Assembly: GCA_020796225.1 (NCBI GenBank)
Contig: CM036759.1
Span: 20,533,813-20,597,812, forward strand
Length of the DNA stretch: 64,000 nt
Origin: Arion vulgaris
Taxonomy: Eukaryota > Mollusca > Gastropoda > Stylommatophora > Arionidae
Reading direction: 5' to 3'
How positions within the stretch are numbered: the stretch's first letter is position 1; every line of letters begins with the position of its first letter. Of the stretch, positions 1 through 9,365 are shown piece by piece. Position numbers and translations under genes: made by a program. The notes under the pieces were generated by a model. That model searched no databases and was not told the origin of the DNA. It was given only the letters and a program-made list of their open reading frames with translations.

Positions 1-1256
1 CGGTTAAGAAGAATATTATTTGTTAGATTTAGTCTGTGTGAGAGTATATAATGTTTCCACGAATTACCTTCTTCAGTTTGAATAACAAATGAGGGGGATA
101 CGGAAACACAAATTTAAATACATAAATTAGTAGCACATAATCATTTCACATAGAAGTGGTCTCTGTTCAATTCTCCGTTTCTGTATACATTTTGTTTTCC
201 CCAGAAAATACTTTGCAAAATTAATTGTTATCTGTATAATTCTAAAACAATGTTCGTTCCTTTCGTTTGCTTGAAATAGTATATATGACTTAGAATGTCT
301 TTGCTTTCCTAAAAAATCGTTTCATTCACTTTATTTTTCATATTAGTCCAGTCTTAACATTTGTCTAATCACAATTTTCTTATCCAACTTTTATTCTACT
401 CAACCTTTCCCGTTCATTTTCACATTCATATTCATTTTCCCCGCTGCAACATACGATTGTGATTTCTTCCTATCCGTTTTGTTTTCCCTTCCTTTTCGTT
501 ACCTGTGACTGTGTTATACACCTTTCTTTCTCTATGTGTTTTAACCCTTACTTTTTACTTGTTTATCTTACCACTTGCCGTCTTACATTCCCTTCCAACA
601 AATATATCCCTATAAATCTATGCACTTTTCCCGTTAACTGAACTGACTGCGTAAGATGTCTATCGTTGCAAGGTTCAATATTTGTTAACTTTTATCCACT
701 GGAATCTGTTAATGTCTATGTTTGTTTAAGTTTTATGCTTTCGAATGTGAGATCCTAGAGCAGATTTTAGTGTTGGTATTAATGTTAAGTGAACTAGAAC
801 AATTTTTTTCTTTACGACTGTATTTTTAATATTGAAGAATGTAGCATTTAGTGATATTGAAGCCAGCGTCATTACATTATAATGATAACGATAACGATAA
901 GAGAATGAACAATAATTTTATAACATATAATATGTTAATATACGTATATAATAATTTCAGTACTTATTAAACTCATACTTCTAAAGTGGTAGTAAGGCTC
1001 GTCTGAATGGAGAAACACACTCGTGATAAGGAAAGCAAACCTTCACGCAAAAATCTGTTCGATTCGCCATATTAGGCGTTATGACTACTTCTGAATCCAT
1101 AGAGGGTGAACATATTCTCCTCCAGCAGATGTAGAAATGATATGCATGCTAATGGTTTCCGTGTCTTGCAGTTTATCTAACGCAACCCGCATGCTCCTCA
1201 TGCGTACAGTCCTGCTACTATACCCTGTGATTTAAATATAGTGACAATCAGACAAA
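1..1256. other. AT-rich DNA, no gene seen
   Basis: No coding pattern, RNA gene or clear repeat is visible; open frames here are short and T-rich. A weak resemblance to the body of the SINE near 31.1 kb (shared words around 'cgtctgaa' and 'cttcacg') lies at about 985-1130, too weak to call. Confidence 0.6.
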
Positions 1257-1259
1257 CTT

Positions 1260-1274
1260 AATAGTCTACATATA
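1260..1274 (+). repeat. Left target-site duplication of the PLE dimer
   Basis: AATAGTCTACATATA here is repeated exactly at 6645-6659. The match extends about five further bases with one mismatch (aAATA versus gAATA). The two copies bracket the whole head-to-head Penelope-like pair, which is what a single insertion event would leave. Confidence 0.75.
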
Positions 1275-1388
1275 AAATACTATTCAGTATATATATATGG
1301 AACTGCAGTAAAACTATTTGATTGGCAAAACACGTAATTACAAAGTACTGTAGTTTTACAAATTACAAAAACAATGACAAAATACAGC

Positions 1389-1419
1389 AACGTTTCGACC
1401 AACAAGGCCTTTATCAAGC
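1389..1419 (-). other. Hairpin + GAAAC motif, hammerhead-like (copy A 3' end)
   Basis: On the minus strand this reads TTGATAAAGGCC, a short loop, then GGTCGAAACGTT. The strands AGGCC and GGTC can pair (with one G-U) to resemble stem II of a hammerhead ribozyme, flanked by near-consensus CUGAUGA and GAAA core strands. Two core positions deviate (C3 is T, G8 is A), and I do not see a convincing stem I or III. PLEs are known to carry hammerhead motifs near their ends, so this is a plausible decayed one. Confidence 0.4.
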
Positions 1420-1596
1420 AAACGAACAAACAGGAGTGACAAATTAAAATGAAACACAAATGGACGACCAAATACAAACGTATCTAATGAAAATCTGGAA
1501 TAAAAACGAATAACGAAATAAATGTAACACAAAAACACACATAAAAACTAGAAATAGAAAAGAAAGAAACAATGAAACATCTAGTAAATATATAAC

Positions 1597-1752
1597 TTGA
1601 ATACATGCAACATATACCCATATAGATTACAAAGCAGGGAAGAGAAAGTACTAGAAGCATAAGAATGGAATATAACATGAATACATGCAACATATACCCA
1701 TATAGATTACAAAGCATGGGAAGAGAAAGTACTAAGAAGCATAGGAATGTAA
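1597..1752 (-). repeat. Tandem 80-bp block in PLE 3' UTR (copy A)
   Basis: Two direct copies of about 80 bp, starting near 1599 and 1679 and each containing ATACATGCAACATATACCCA. The same duplication is present in copy B (6179-6330), so it predates the dimer. The solo 3' end at 62.8 kb has only one copy. Confidence 0.85.
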
Positions 1753-2350
1753 TACCTTGAGCCCGCGTGGTAGTAAGGTACCATACAAAGAAATCAACCG
1801 ATTCTCCAGAGCAAATCGACTGCGATCATCCGAGGAACATGATCGGATGGCTGTGACCTGGACATCGTGAGCACCTAAATGGCCAGTGTCATTGAAATGG
1901 GTGGCTACAGGGTCACAGAGCATTGGCGTATGTCGCGTAAGTGTTGGGCGAATCGGTCACTGAGCCTCTTGCCTGTCTCGCCGATATAAGCCTTGTTACA
2001 CCGCTTACAGATAATGACTTAGATAAGATTACGGGACTCGCATGTGAACCCATCGTCAATAAGAAACGTGCCTAAAGGAAAAGATACAGTACGCGTCTGT
2101 ATCACATAAGCACACGTGTTGCAACGCCGACGACCACACTGGACAGTGCCAAAATGAGTCTGGATATTGGACTTAAGGCGACTGTGTACCAACATATCCT
2201 TAAGACTTCTGTCCCGTCTGTAAGACACCAAAGGATAGTTGGGGAAGACAGAACGGGTCTCAGGATCTGATCTAAGGAGAGACAGATGACGGAATAAAAC
2301 ATTTTTCACCAGGGAACTATGGGGTGGTAAGTTAAGATAAGTTTTACTCA
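1740..2350 (-). pseudogene. PLE GIY-YIG endonuclease, broken (copy A)
   Basis: The minus-strand frame 2019-2351 gives the linker (SLVKNVLFRHLSLL, PLVSYRRDRSLKDML) and a CGRRRCNTC cysteine cluster. It then hits a stop inside the first motif: NLIY of copy B is NLI* here, from two substitutions. The next stretch reads CKRCNKAYIGETGKRLSDR, then HLRDIR, and after another frame change the tail LENRLISLYGTLLPRGLKVL (1732-1923). The CxxC between IY and YIG is typical of PLE endonucleases. The C-terminal tail is better preserved here than in copy B. Confidence 0.82.
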
Positions 2351-2359
2351 TTCAGAGTT

Positions 2360-3700
2360 AGTAGTCCTATGCTGACTGGTAAGGGCCTGCTGGCGAGTGA
2401 TTTTCTGAACTCGATGCATAGCCGAGACAAACACCCTCTCCGGGTATAGGCGCCCACGAAAGAAATCAAGCATCTCGCGAGATCTCTCAAGAAAATCATC
2501 GTCCTCACTACAAAGGCGACGAAGGCGTAAGAGCTGCGAGAATGGCAAAGAGTCACGACAAGCCGGGGATGGGAAGAAGTATAGAGGAGAAAACTATGTG
2601 CATCAGTAGGCTTGTAATATACTGATGTAGAGATAGTGGATAGGCGTAAGGTGATAGTAATGTCAAGAAAGTTGACACAAGTAGTGGAGATGTGAAAGTA
2701 AAACGAATAGAAGGGTTGAAAACATTAATGAAATTAATGAAGCGTGACAAATCGGCTTCAGGCATATCAGTGATGCCAATACAGTCATCAATGTATCTGT
2801 GATAGACAGACGGAAGGGGCCATCATATGTAGTCCATACTAGGTGTTCAAGATGGCCCATGAAAAGACAAGCATAACTAGGTCCCATTTTAGTACCCATG
2901 GCAACCCACTGATCTGCTCAAAGAATTGGTCATTAAACTGAAAGGAGTTAAGAGTGAGAACTAGTTCCCCAAGACGAAGGAGAGCAGAAGTTGACACAAG
3001 TGGATTAGTTCTCCTATTGAGAAAGAACTGGAGAGCTATAAGGCCGTCAGGATGAGGTATAGAAGTGTACAATGAGCACACATCAAGGAGGAAGAGACGG
3101 TAGGTTCTCTCGGTAGCAACTCAATGGTAGAAAAGACAGACAAAGCGTGGTTTGTATCCTTCAAAAATGACGGGAGTGTGGTGACTATGGGATTAAAGAT
3201 GCTATCAAGGAATTCGGAGATGTGTTCCGTAGGGCAGGAGCAAGCAGAAACGATAGGCCTACCGGGATTGTGGAGTTTATGAATTTTGGGGAGCATATAA
3301 AGGCGGGTTTACCCAAACAGCTATCGATCACACAGAGTGTTTGATGCACTGGATGGAAGGTCGTTCGTGGCAATTAAGTTCTTAATGACTTCACGAACCT
3401 TATTATTATTAGACTGAGTGACATCAGTAGGGCTGGTTTTATAAAACTGAGTGTCACGCAGTTGGTATGACCTTCCTGAAGGTAAAGATCTTTGCTCCAG
3501 ACGACTATAGCTCCGCCTTTGTCGGCGGTTTGATAACAATGTCATCACGTCGACGGAGGTGTGATAGAGCACGAAACTCCGACGGTGACATGTTAGACTG
3601 CCAAAGGCGTTTTGGGTGGAGCAGTCCAATATCATGTATAGTATTCTTGATGTAGAACAACAGTTGGAAGCTAAGTGTGCTCCACAGCGTATGCGTGTGT
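2360..3700 (-). pseudogene. PLE reverse transcriptase, broken (copy A)
   Basis: Reads right to left in several frames. Recognisable segments are [19 protein letters not shown] (3296 downward), the [10 protein letters not shown] block, the KMGPSYA-type block and a catalytic YIDD box still legible at about 2780-2795. At about 2897-2910 one G is missing relative to copy B (ISGVVMG becomes ISGLPWV), shifting the frame just before the conserved glycine-methionine block. A stop separates RT from endonuclease (SE*VKLILTYHP). An active enzyme would copy element RNA into DNA at the nick made by its endonuclease; this copy cannot. Confidence 0.82.
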
Positions 3701-3710
3701 AGCTGCTAAT

Positions 3711-5212
3711 CATACACATCTTCTGTCTGACTTGGACTCCTCCCAGTCCCAACTTCTTCAGCGTCTACGACTTCTCACTTCTAACAATTATGCTCCTTTA
3801 CTCCCTTATTCGTTTCATTATCCATGGACTAAACAGACAACTGTATGAATTTCTTTGCACCCATCACCAGACAAAACTTGGTGCTTCTAACGCTCTTGAT
3901 CTCTACATCAAGAATACTATACATGATATTGGACTGCTCCACCCAAAACGCCTTTGGCAGTCTAACATGTCACCGTCGGAGTTTCGTGCTCTATCACACC
4001 TCCGTCGACGTGATGACATTGTTATCAAACCCGCCGACAAAGGCGGAGCTATAGTCGTCTGGAGCAAAGATCTTTACCTTCAGGAAGGTCATACCCAACT
4101 GCGTGACACTCAGTTTTATAAAACCAGCCCTACTGATGTCACTCAGTCTAATAATAATAAGGTTCGTGAAGTCATTAAGAACTTAATTGCCACGAACGAC
4201 CTTCCATCCAGTGCATAATCACTCTGTGTGATCGATAGCTGTTTGGGTAAACCGCCTTTTATATGCTCCCCAAAATTCATAAACTCCACAATCCCGGTAG
4301 GCCTATCGTTTCTGCTTGCTCCTGCCCTACGGAACACATCTCCGAATTCCTTGATAGCATCTTTAATCCCATAGTCACCACACTCCCATCATTTTGAAGG
4401 ATACAAACCACGCTTTGTCTGTCTTTTCTACCATTGAGTTGCTACCCGAGAGAACCTACCGTCTCTTCCTCCTTGATGTGTGCTCATTGTACACTTCTAT
4501 ACCTCATCCTGACGGCCTTATAGCTCCCCAGTTCTTTCTCAATAGGAGAACTAATCCACTTGTGTCAACTTCTGCTCTCCTTCGTCTTGCGGAACTAGTT
4601 CTCACTCTTAACTCCTTTCAGTTTAATGACCAATTCTTTGAGCAGATCAGTGGGGTTGTCATGGGTACTAAAATGGGACCTAGTTATGCTTTTCTTTTCA
4701 TGGGCTATCTTGAACACCTAGTATGGACTACATATGATGGCCCCCTTCCGTCTGTCTATCACAGATACATTGATGACTGTATTGGCATCACTGATATGCC
4801 TGAAGCCGATTTGTCACGCTTCATTAATTTCATTAATGTTTTCAACCCTTCTATTCGTTTTACTTCTCACATCTCCACTACTTGTGTCAACTTTCTTGAC
4901 ATTACTATCACCTTACGCCTATCCACTATCTCTACATCAGTATATTACAAGCCTACTGATGCACATAGTTTTCTCCTCTATACTTCTTCCCATCCCCGGG
5001 CTTGTCGTGACTCTTTGCCATTCTCGCAGCTCTTACGCCTTCGTCGCCTTTGTAGTGAGGACGATGATTTTCTTGAGAGATCTCGCGAGATGCTTGATTT
5101 CTTTCGTAGACGCCTATACCCGGAGAGGGTGTTTGTCTCGGCTATGCATCGAGTTCAGAAAATCACTCGCCAGCAGGCCCTTACCAGTCAGCATAGGACT
5201 ACTAACTCTGAC
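3711..5212 (+). pseudogene. PLE reverse transcriptase, broken (copy B)
   Basis: The best-preserved RT of the window, in pieces. From 3711 one frame reads HLLSDLDSSQSQLLQRL. The frame 3790-4218 has the PLE-type block IKPADKGGAIVVW and stops at 4216, where one base is missing relative to copy [16 protein letters not shown] follows at about 4260-4310. A lost T near 4395 (four Ts versus five in copy A) shifts frame again. The long frame 4394-5227 then covers [24 protein letters not shown], the catalytic YIDDCIGI box (about 4765-4788), NFLDITI and the thumb. The residues expected for catalysis are present, but at least three frameshifts prevent a full protein. Confidence 0.87.
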
Positions 5213-5569
5213 CAGAGCCAACTATAAACTACTGGGCCTTCGGGCTCAGGTAAGAATTGTGGAAATCAGACCCCAACTACACCACGTGACCTCGCATTCC
5301 AGTATTGGTGTATATAGACGAATTCATTTTAAAATCAACACAAAATGCTAACTCTAAGTCATATTATCCAACAAGTTAAGTTTAACAATAAGGAATATCA
5401 ATATAATGAATATGTTTCACCAACAAATAACCATAGACTCACCGAATTGAGTAAAATTGCAAAAAGCGTGCAGTGTTCTATCAAACATCTGTATTTTCCA
5501 GATCCCTTTTCTTATCTAGGTCAGGAATACCCGGCCAGTTGTCTGGCCTGTGCTAGAAACCAGGCTGTG
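5213..5569. mobile_element. hAT-like MITE inside PLE copy B
   Basis: This 357-bp segment is absent at the equivalent site of copy A (about 2350). It is flanked by CTCTGAC on both sides (5206-5212 and 5570-5576); counting one more base gives 8 bp with one mismatch. Its ends are short imperfect inverted repeats, CAGAGCC at the left and GGCTGTG at the right (CACAGCC on the other strand). A 7-8 bp TSD with CAG-type ends fits a non-autonomous hAT element. It has no convincing coding capacity; the 76-codon frame at 5345-5575 looks like chance. Confidence 0.65.
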
Positions 5570-5576
5570 CTCTGAC

Positions 5577-6170
5577 AGAGTAAAACTTATCTTAACTTAC
5601 CACCCCCATAGTTCCCTGGTGAAAAATGTTTTATTCCGTCATCTGTCTCTCCTTAGATCAGATCCTGAGACCCGTTCTGTCTTCCCCAACTATCCTTTGG
5701 TGTCTTACAGACGGGACATAAGTCTTAAGGATATGTTGGTACACAGTCGCCTTAAGTCCAATATCCAGACTCATTTTGGCACTGTCCAGTGTGGTCGTCG
5801 GCGTTGCACACGTGTGCTTATGTGATACAGACGCGTACTGTATCTTTTCCTTTAGGCACGTTTCTTATTGACGATGGGTTCACATGCGAGTCCCGTAATC
5901 TTATCTATGCTATTATCTGTAAGCGGTGTAACAAGGCTTATATCGGCGAGACAGGCAAGAGGCTCAGTGACCGATTCGCCCAACACTTACGCGACATACG
6001 CCAATGCTCTGTGACCACTGTAGCCACCCATTTCAATGACACTGGCCATTTAGGTGCTCACGATGTCCCGGTCACAGCCATCCGATCATGTTCCTCGGAT
6101 GATCGCAGTCGATTGCTCTGGAGAATCGGTTGATTTCTTTGTATGGTACCTTACGACCACGCTGGCTCAA
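5577..6170 (+). pseudogene. PLE GIY-YIG endonuclease, broken (copy B)
   Basis: The frame from 5577 gives RVKLILTYHPHSSLVKN and PLVSYRRDISLKDMLVHS. It loses one base near 5808 (GCACACG versus GCAACACG in copy A). The next frame continues through ESRNLIYAIICKRCNKAYIG, ETGKRLSDRFAQHLRDI, THFNDTGH and SCSSDDRSR, then loses a T near 6115 and stops at 6133. Visible GIY-YIG elements are the LIY and YIG strands, a CxxC between them, an Arg two turns later (RLSDRF) and His (QHLRD, THFN). In PLEs this domain nicks target DNA to prime reverse transcription. Confidence 0.87.
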
Positions 6171-6178
6171 CGTATTAC

Positions 6179-6330
6179 ATTCTTATGCTTCCTAGTACTT
6201 TCTCTTCCCATGCTTTGTAATCTATATGGGTATATGTTGCATGTATTCATGTTATATTCCATTCTTATGCTTCTTAGTACTTTCTCTTCCCCTGCTTTGT
6301 AATCTATATGGGTATATGTTGCATGTATTC
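6179..6330 (+). repeat. Tandem 82-bp block in PLE 3' UTR (copy B)
   Basis: Two direct copies (from about 6179 and 6261), each with CTTAGTACTTTCTCTTCCC-like sequence and GGGTATATGTTGCATGTATTC. Matches the pair in copy A. Confidence 0.85.
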
Positions 6331-6510
6331 AAGTTATATATTTACTAGATGTTTCATTGTTTCTTTTCCTTTCTATTTCTAGTTTTTTTGTGTGTTTTTG
6401 TGTTACATTTATTTCGTTATTCGTTTTTATTCCAGATTTTCCTTAGATACGTTTGTATTTGGTCGTCCATTTGTGTTTCATTTTAATTTGTCACTCCTGT
6501 TTGTTCGTTT

Positions 6511-6540
6511 GCTGATAAAGGCCTTGTTGGTCGAAACGTT
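6511..6540 (+). other. Hairpin + GAAAC motif, hammerhead-like (copy B 3' end)
   Basis: Reads GCTGATAAAGGCC, loop TTGTT, then GGTCGAAACGTT. Here the C3 U4 G5 A6 of a hammerhead core are all present and only G8 is changed to A. It is the partner of the motif at 1389-1419 and part of a set of seven in the window. Confidence 0.4.
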
Positions 6541-6644
6541 GCTGTATTTTGTCATTGTTTTTGTAATTTGTAAAACTACAGTACTTTGTAATTACGTGTT
6601 TTGCCAATCAAATAGTTTTACTGCAGTTCCATATATATATACTG

Positions 6645-6659
6645 AATAGTCTACATATA
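6645..6659 (+). repeat. Right target-site duplication of the PLE dimer
   Basis: AATAGTCTACATATA, identical to 1260-1274. Its first six bases (AATAGT) coincide with the last bases of the element end, so the exact boundary is ambiguous by a few bases. Confidence 0.75.
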
Positions 6660-6684
6660 GAATATAAGCTTGTGTAGTTACTTA

Positions 6685-6933
6685 ATGTGAACGTCTGTAG
6701 CTTAAGCGTAGTTAGCTCGATCACAACCCATGCGAACCTGGTTCACACTCTGCGGCGGGCATGTTTGGAAGCAAGTTAGTTCCCTTCAATTTTTACGAAC
6801 GATAAAATTAGACCTCACCGTTCAGAAAGCAACAGCAAACTACTGAACGTATAAGTGGTGCCTAGAAAATCGATGACACGTTTACTGTGGTTGATAGCCT
6901 AGTCTTGGTGGGATATGCACCGATTTTCATTTC
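6685..6933 (+). mobile_element. tRNA-derived SINE, family 1
   Basis: Flanked by AGTTACTTA at 6676-6684 and 6934-6942. The 5' part is tRNA-like: CGTCTGTAGCTTAAGCG resembles an A box region and ACCTGGTTCACACTC a weak B box. The body contains 'agacctcaccgttcagaaagc' and 'actactgaacgtataagtgg', shared with copies at 30.3, 31.8, 32.5 and 48.9 kb. The 3' end is the 'gtggttgat..gatatgcac' segment common to the family. Confidence 0.85.
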
Positions 6934-7524
6934 AGTTACTTACTAGAAGATCAAATAAAACTATAAACAATGGTATTGTGATCTTCTTGAACCTTTATAG
7001 GACATGTAAGCGATTTATCCATACCGCTCTATCGTGGCCAGCTCGTTCAATCTCAACTATGGAAAATTAAGTCCGACATGTTTCGCTTCTCTCAATAAAT
7101 TCCGTCTTAAAGTTTCCATATAGCTTCTTTCTTTCTTGTACTATTTGTCTCCCTTCTCAATGCCTCCTTTGAGATTCTTTGATCATTTCTTCTCAGAGTA
7201 TCATCGATGTCTATAATTTCATGAGTATAAACAATAATATAAGCTAATGTCAATGCATATAACATACACAATGAAATAACAACAACGCGTAATATAGGCA
7301 AATGGATAGCCATCAATGACAAACACATAAATCAGCCACTGTTGATCAGTAATAGAAACCAACACAGCAGGATAATATGCTTTAGAAAATACTGTTCTAC
7401 AAATTGAATCTAACTACAATGGTGTTCTATGTCTGCTATTGAACTGGAAATAGCTGGATGATTGCGTAGTTGCGCCGCAGGTATTTGTTGTTGCACTGTT
7501 TTTTGTGATGAAAAGTTTGACTAA

Positions 7525-7945
7525 ACTTCTTCTTCTCTTCCACCATTTACTTCTTAATGAAAGTGGTGGGGGAGTAGTGCTCTTGTTTGTACTTGTTATA
7601 ATCCACTTTGTAAGCTGTTATTTATTTTCTTAAGGCTGTTATTGATGCCGTCGCTTCATCTTTTGCTTGGTTTTCCTCTTGCTGTGTACTCTTTATACTT
7701 TTTCATTGTGTCTCTCTGAGGTAGACTATACCAGGGCATTCTTGTCAGGTGTCCAAAACATTTAATCTGTTGTTCTTTTATGAATTCAATGACTGGTTTC
7801 ACATCCAGTCTTCTTCTGATTTCTTGATTTATAATTGTGTCTCTTATTGTTACACCTGCATCTCTTCTAATGCACATCATCTCCGTCGTTATGATTTTCC
7901 GCTCATTAGCTGCTGTTATTGGCCATGTTTGACACTGGTAGCATG
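7525..7945 (-). pseudogene. LINE ORF2 C-terminus, 5'-truncated (AAG-tailed family)
   Basis: Minus strand reads CYQCQTWPITAANERKIIT, then EMMCIRRDAGVTIRDTI, EIRRRLDVKPVIEFIKEQQ, KCFGHLTRMPWYSLPQR and TARGKPSKR. It then meets a stop where TGG (Trp) has become TGA, followed by SDGINNS. This is the region after the RT thumb in many animal non-LTR elements, with the WFGHL.RM and RGRPRKRW boxes. The 3' end falls in a GAAGAAGAAG tail at about 7525-7540. Only the tail of the element inserted. Confidence 0.8.
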
Positions 7946-7958
7946 TTTGACTAAACAG

Positions 7959-8220
7959 CTTGTTATAATGTTATATTGTTATGAGAATATAAAGTATGTC
8001 CTATCGCGACAAACGAGTGTCACGAGAATGAACTTCCAACGTGATACGTTTCTCTTTTCTCTCCATTCTGAGACACTAAGCTAGAATATCTTGTTATTAT
8101 AATGTTATATTGTTATGAGAATATAAAGTATGTCCTATCCGACAAACGAGTGTCACGAGAATGAACTTCCAACTGATACGTTTTCTTTTCTCTCACTTCT
8201 GAGACACTAAGCTAGAATAT
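7959..8220 (+). repeat. Direct duplication, 2 x 131 bp
   Basis: Two adjacent copies (7959-8089 and 8090-8220), each from CTTGTTAT to GCTAGAATAT, differing by a few small indels. A third copy starts at 8221 but runs straight into the 24-bp array after 'cttgttattttg'. Confidence 0.9.
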
Positions 8221-8227
8221 CTTGTTA

Positions 8228-8440
8228 TTTTGTCCACTTACATAGTGTTTATTTTGTCCACTTACATAGTGTTTATTTTGTCTACTTACATAGTGTTTAT
8301 TTTGTCCACTTACATAGTGTTTATTTTGTCTACTTACATAGTGTTTATTTTGTCCACTTACATAGTGTTTATTTTGTCCACTTACATAGTGTTTATTCTT
8401 TCCACTTACATAGTGTTTATTTCCATTACATAGTGTTTAT
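8228..8440 (+). repeat. 24-bp minisatellite, about 9 units
   Basis: Unit TTGTCCACTTACATAGTGTTTATT. As 24 is divisible by 3 it stays open in one frame (STYIVFIL repeated), but nothing else suggests a protein. Confidence 0.95.
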
Positions 8441-8810
8441 TTTAACCACATATTCGATTTTCTTCACATAAATGGTATTTTCTTCCTATGTGTAATGTTT
8501 TCTTCCTATGTGTAATGTTTTCTTCCTAAAGGCAATGCTTTTTCCCCATCATGTAGCGTTTTCTTTCCATGTATAGTGTTTACTTCCGCATATACTCTTC
8601 CTTGTTTCTAAATATACTGTTTTCTTTTCCCCCCACATATCATGTTTTCTTCCTACGTATTACTGTTTTCTTCTTCTCACATACAGTGTTCTCTTCCTAA
8701 GTATATTGGCTTTTCCCACATGTAGTGTTTTCCTTTTCCCCACATGTATGTTTCTTCCCAAGTTACGCTTTCTTTCTACGTGTAATGTTTTCTCCTCTTG
8801 CCGAGTCATA
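8441..8810 (+). repeat. Decayed continuation of the 24-bp array
   Basis: Irregular units of about 20-26 bp built on TTTTCTTCCTATGTGTAATG. They look like older, diverged relatives of the adjacent array. Confidence 0.65.
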
Positions 8811-8894
8811 TTCACCATCTTATTTTTAATTTTTATTATGTAATATTTGTGACTCTTCATCTGTCCATATTTTGTTTGTCTATGTATTATATAT

Positions 8895-8975
8895 CTGGAG
8901 AAACAAGATATCACAGTGATTAGTGCACTTGCTTCTTAGACGTGCTGTTCCCTGTTCGAAATCTTTAGTTGGAGT
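8895..8975 (+). mobile_element. tRNA-like SINE head (fragment)
   Basis: 'tatcacagtgattagtgcacttgc' followed about 30 bases later by 'ctgttcgaaatc' resembles A and B boxes of a tRNA-type promoter. It resembles the tRNA-like head of the 13.6-kb repeat. No matching 3' end was found. Confidence 0.5.
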
Positions 8976-9035
8976 GTGATGTGTTCGACAGAGGGTTTGC
9001 GTATTATTGACACATCATCCGTCATGTGTTATGGA

Positions 9036-9365
9036 AAATACTTGAATAACCGTATTTCCAATATAACTCATAACACCGTATTTCCAATATAACTCTAACA
9101 CCGTTCCAATATACCTCATAACACCGTATTTCCCAATATAACTCATAACACCGTATTTCCCAATATAACTCATAACACCGTATTTCCCAATATAACTCAT
9201 AACACCGTATTTCCCAATATACCTCATAACACCGTATTTCCTAATATACCTCATAACATCGTATTTCCCAATATAACTCATAACACCGTATTTCCCAATA
9301 TACCTCATAACACCGTATTTCCCAATATACCTCATAACACCGTATTTCCTAATATAACTCATAAA
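9036..9365 (+). repeat. 27-bp minisatellite, about 12 units
   Basis: Unit AACACCGTATTTCCCAATATAACTCAT, with variants 'acctcat' and 'ttcctaat' and a few shortened units at the left edge. The open frame on the minus strand (RYIGKYGVM repeated) is a by-product of the period. Confidence 0.95.

Larger units (their letters stand above)
1279..3700 (-). mobile_element. Penelope-like element, copy A (left arm)
   Basis: Nearly complete copy on the minus strand, about 2.4 kb. In transcript order it holds an N-terminal remnant, the RT, a short linker, the GIY-YIG domain, then a 3' untranslated part with a duplicated 80-bp block and the hairpin/GAAAC motif at 1389-1419. The RT-endonuclease linker is continuous, apart from one stop, which makes it the empty-site reference for the insertion in copy B. 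Its extreme 5' end (about 3660-3700) differs from the matching part of copy B, so one arm is truncated or rearranged at the junction. Confidence 0.82.
1279..6650. mobile_element. Head-to-head dimer of Penelope-like retroelements
   Basis: The left arm (1279 to about 3700) reads on the minus strand and the right arm (about 3705-6650) on the plus strand. The arms are near-identical inverted copies of one element encoding an RT and a C-terminal GIY-YIG endonuclease, the domain order of endonuclease-bearing Penelope-like elements. The two 5' regions meet at about 3690-3715 with almost no spacer, and both 3' ends point outward. The outer ends match (ACTATTCAGTATAT on the left, ATATACTGAATAGT on the right) and direct repeats lie outside them. 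Both copies are inactivated by frameshifts and stops. The right arm carries an extra 357-bp insertion that the left lacks. Confidence 0.85.
3705..6650 (+). mobile_element. Penelope-like element, copy B (right arm)
   Basis: Plus-strand copy, about 2.95 kb including a 357-bp inserted MITE (5213-5569). Order: N-terminal region from about 3711, RT to 5212, MITE, endonuclease to about 6170, 3' untranslated part with a duplicated 82-bp block, the hairpin/GAAAC motif, and the conserved terminal block ending CTGCAGTTCCATATATATAT-ACTGAATAGT. It extends a little further 5' than copy A. Confidence 0.85.

Noticed and set aside
5345..5575. 76-codon frame between RT and endonuclease of PLE copy B
   Set aside because: Lies within the inserted MITE, absent from copy A, with no recognisable features.
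6511..6540. Calling an active hammerhead ribozyme
   Set aside because: The core has at least one deviation in every copy and stems I and III are not convincing by eye, so I list it only as a hammerhead-like motif.
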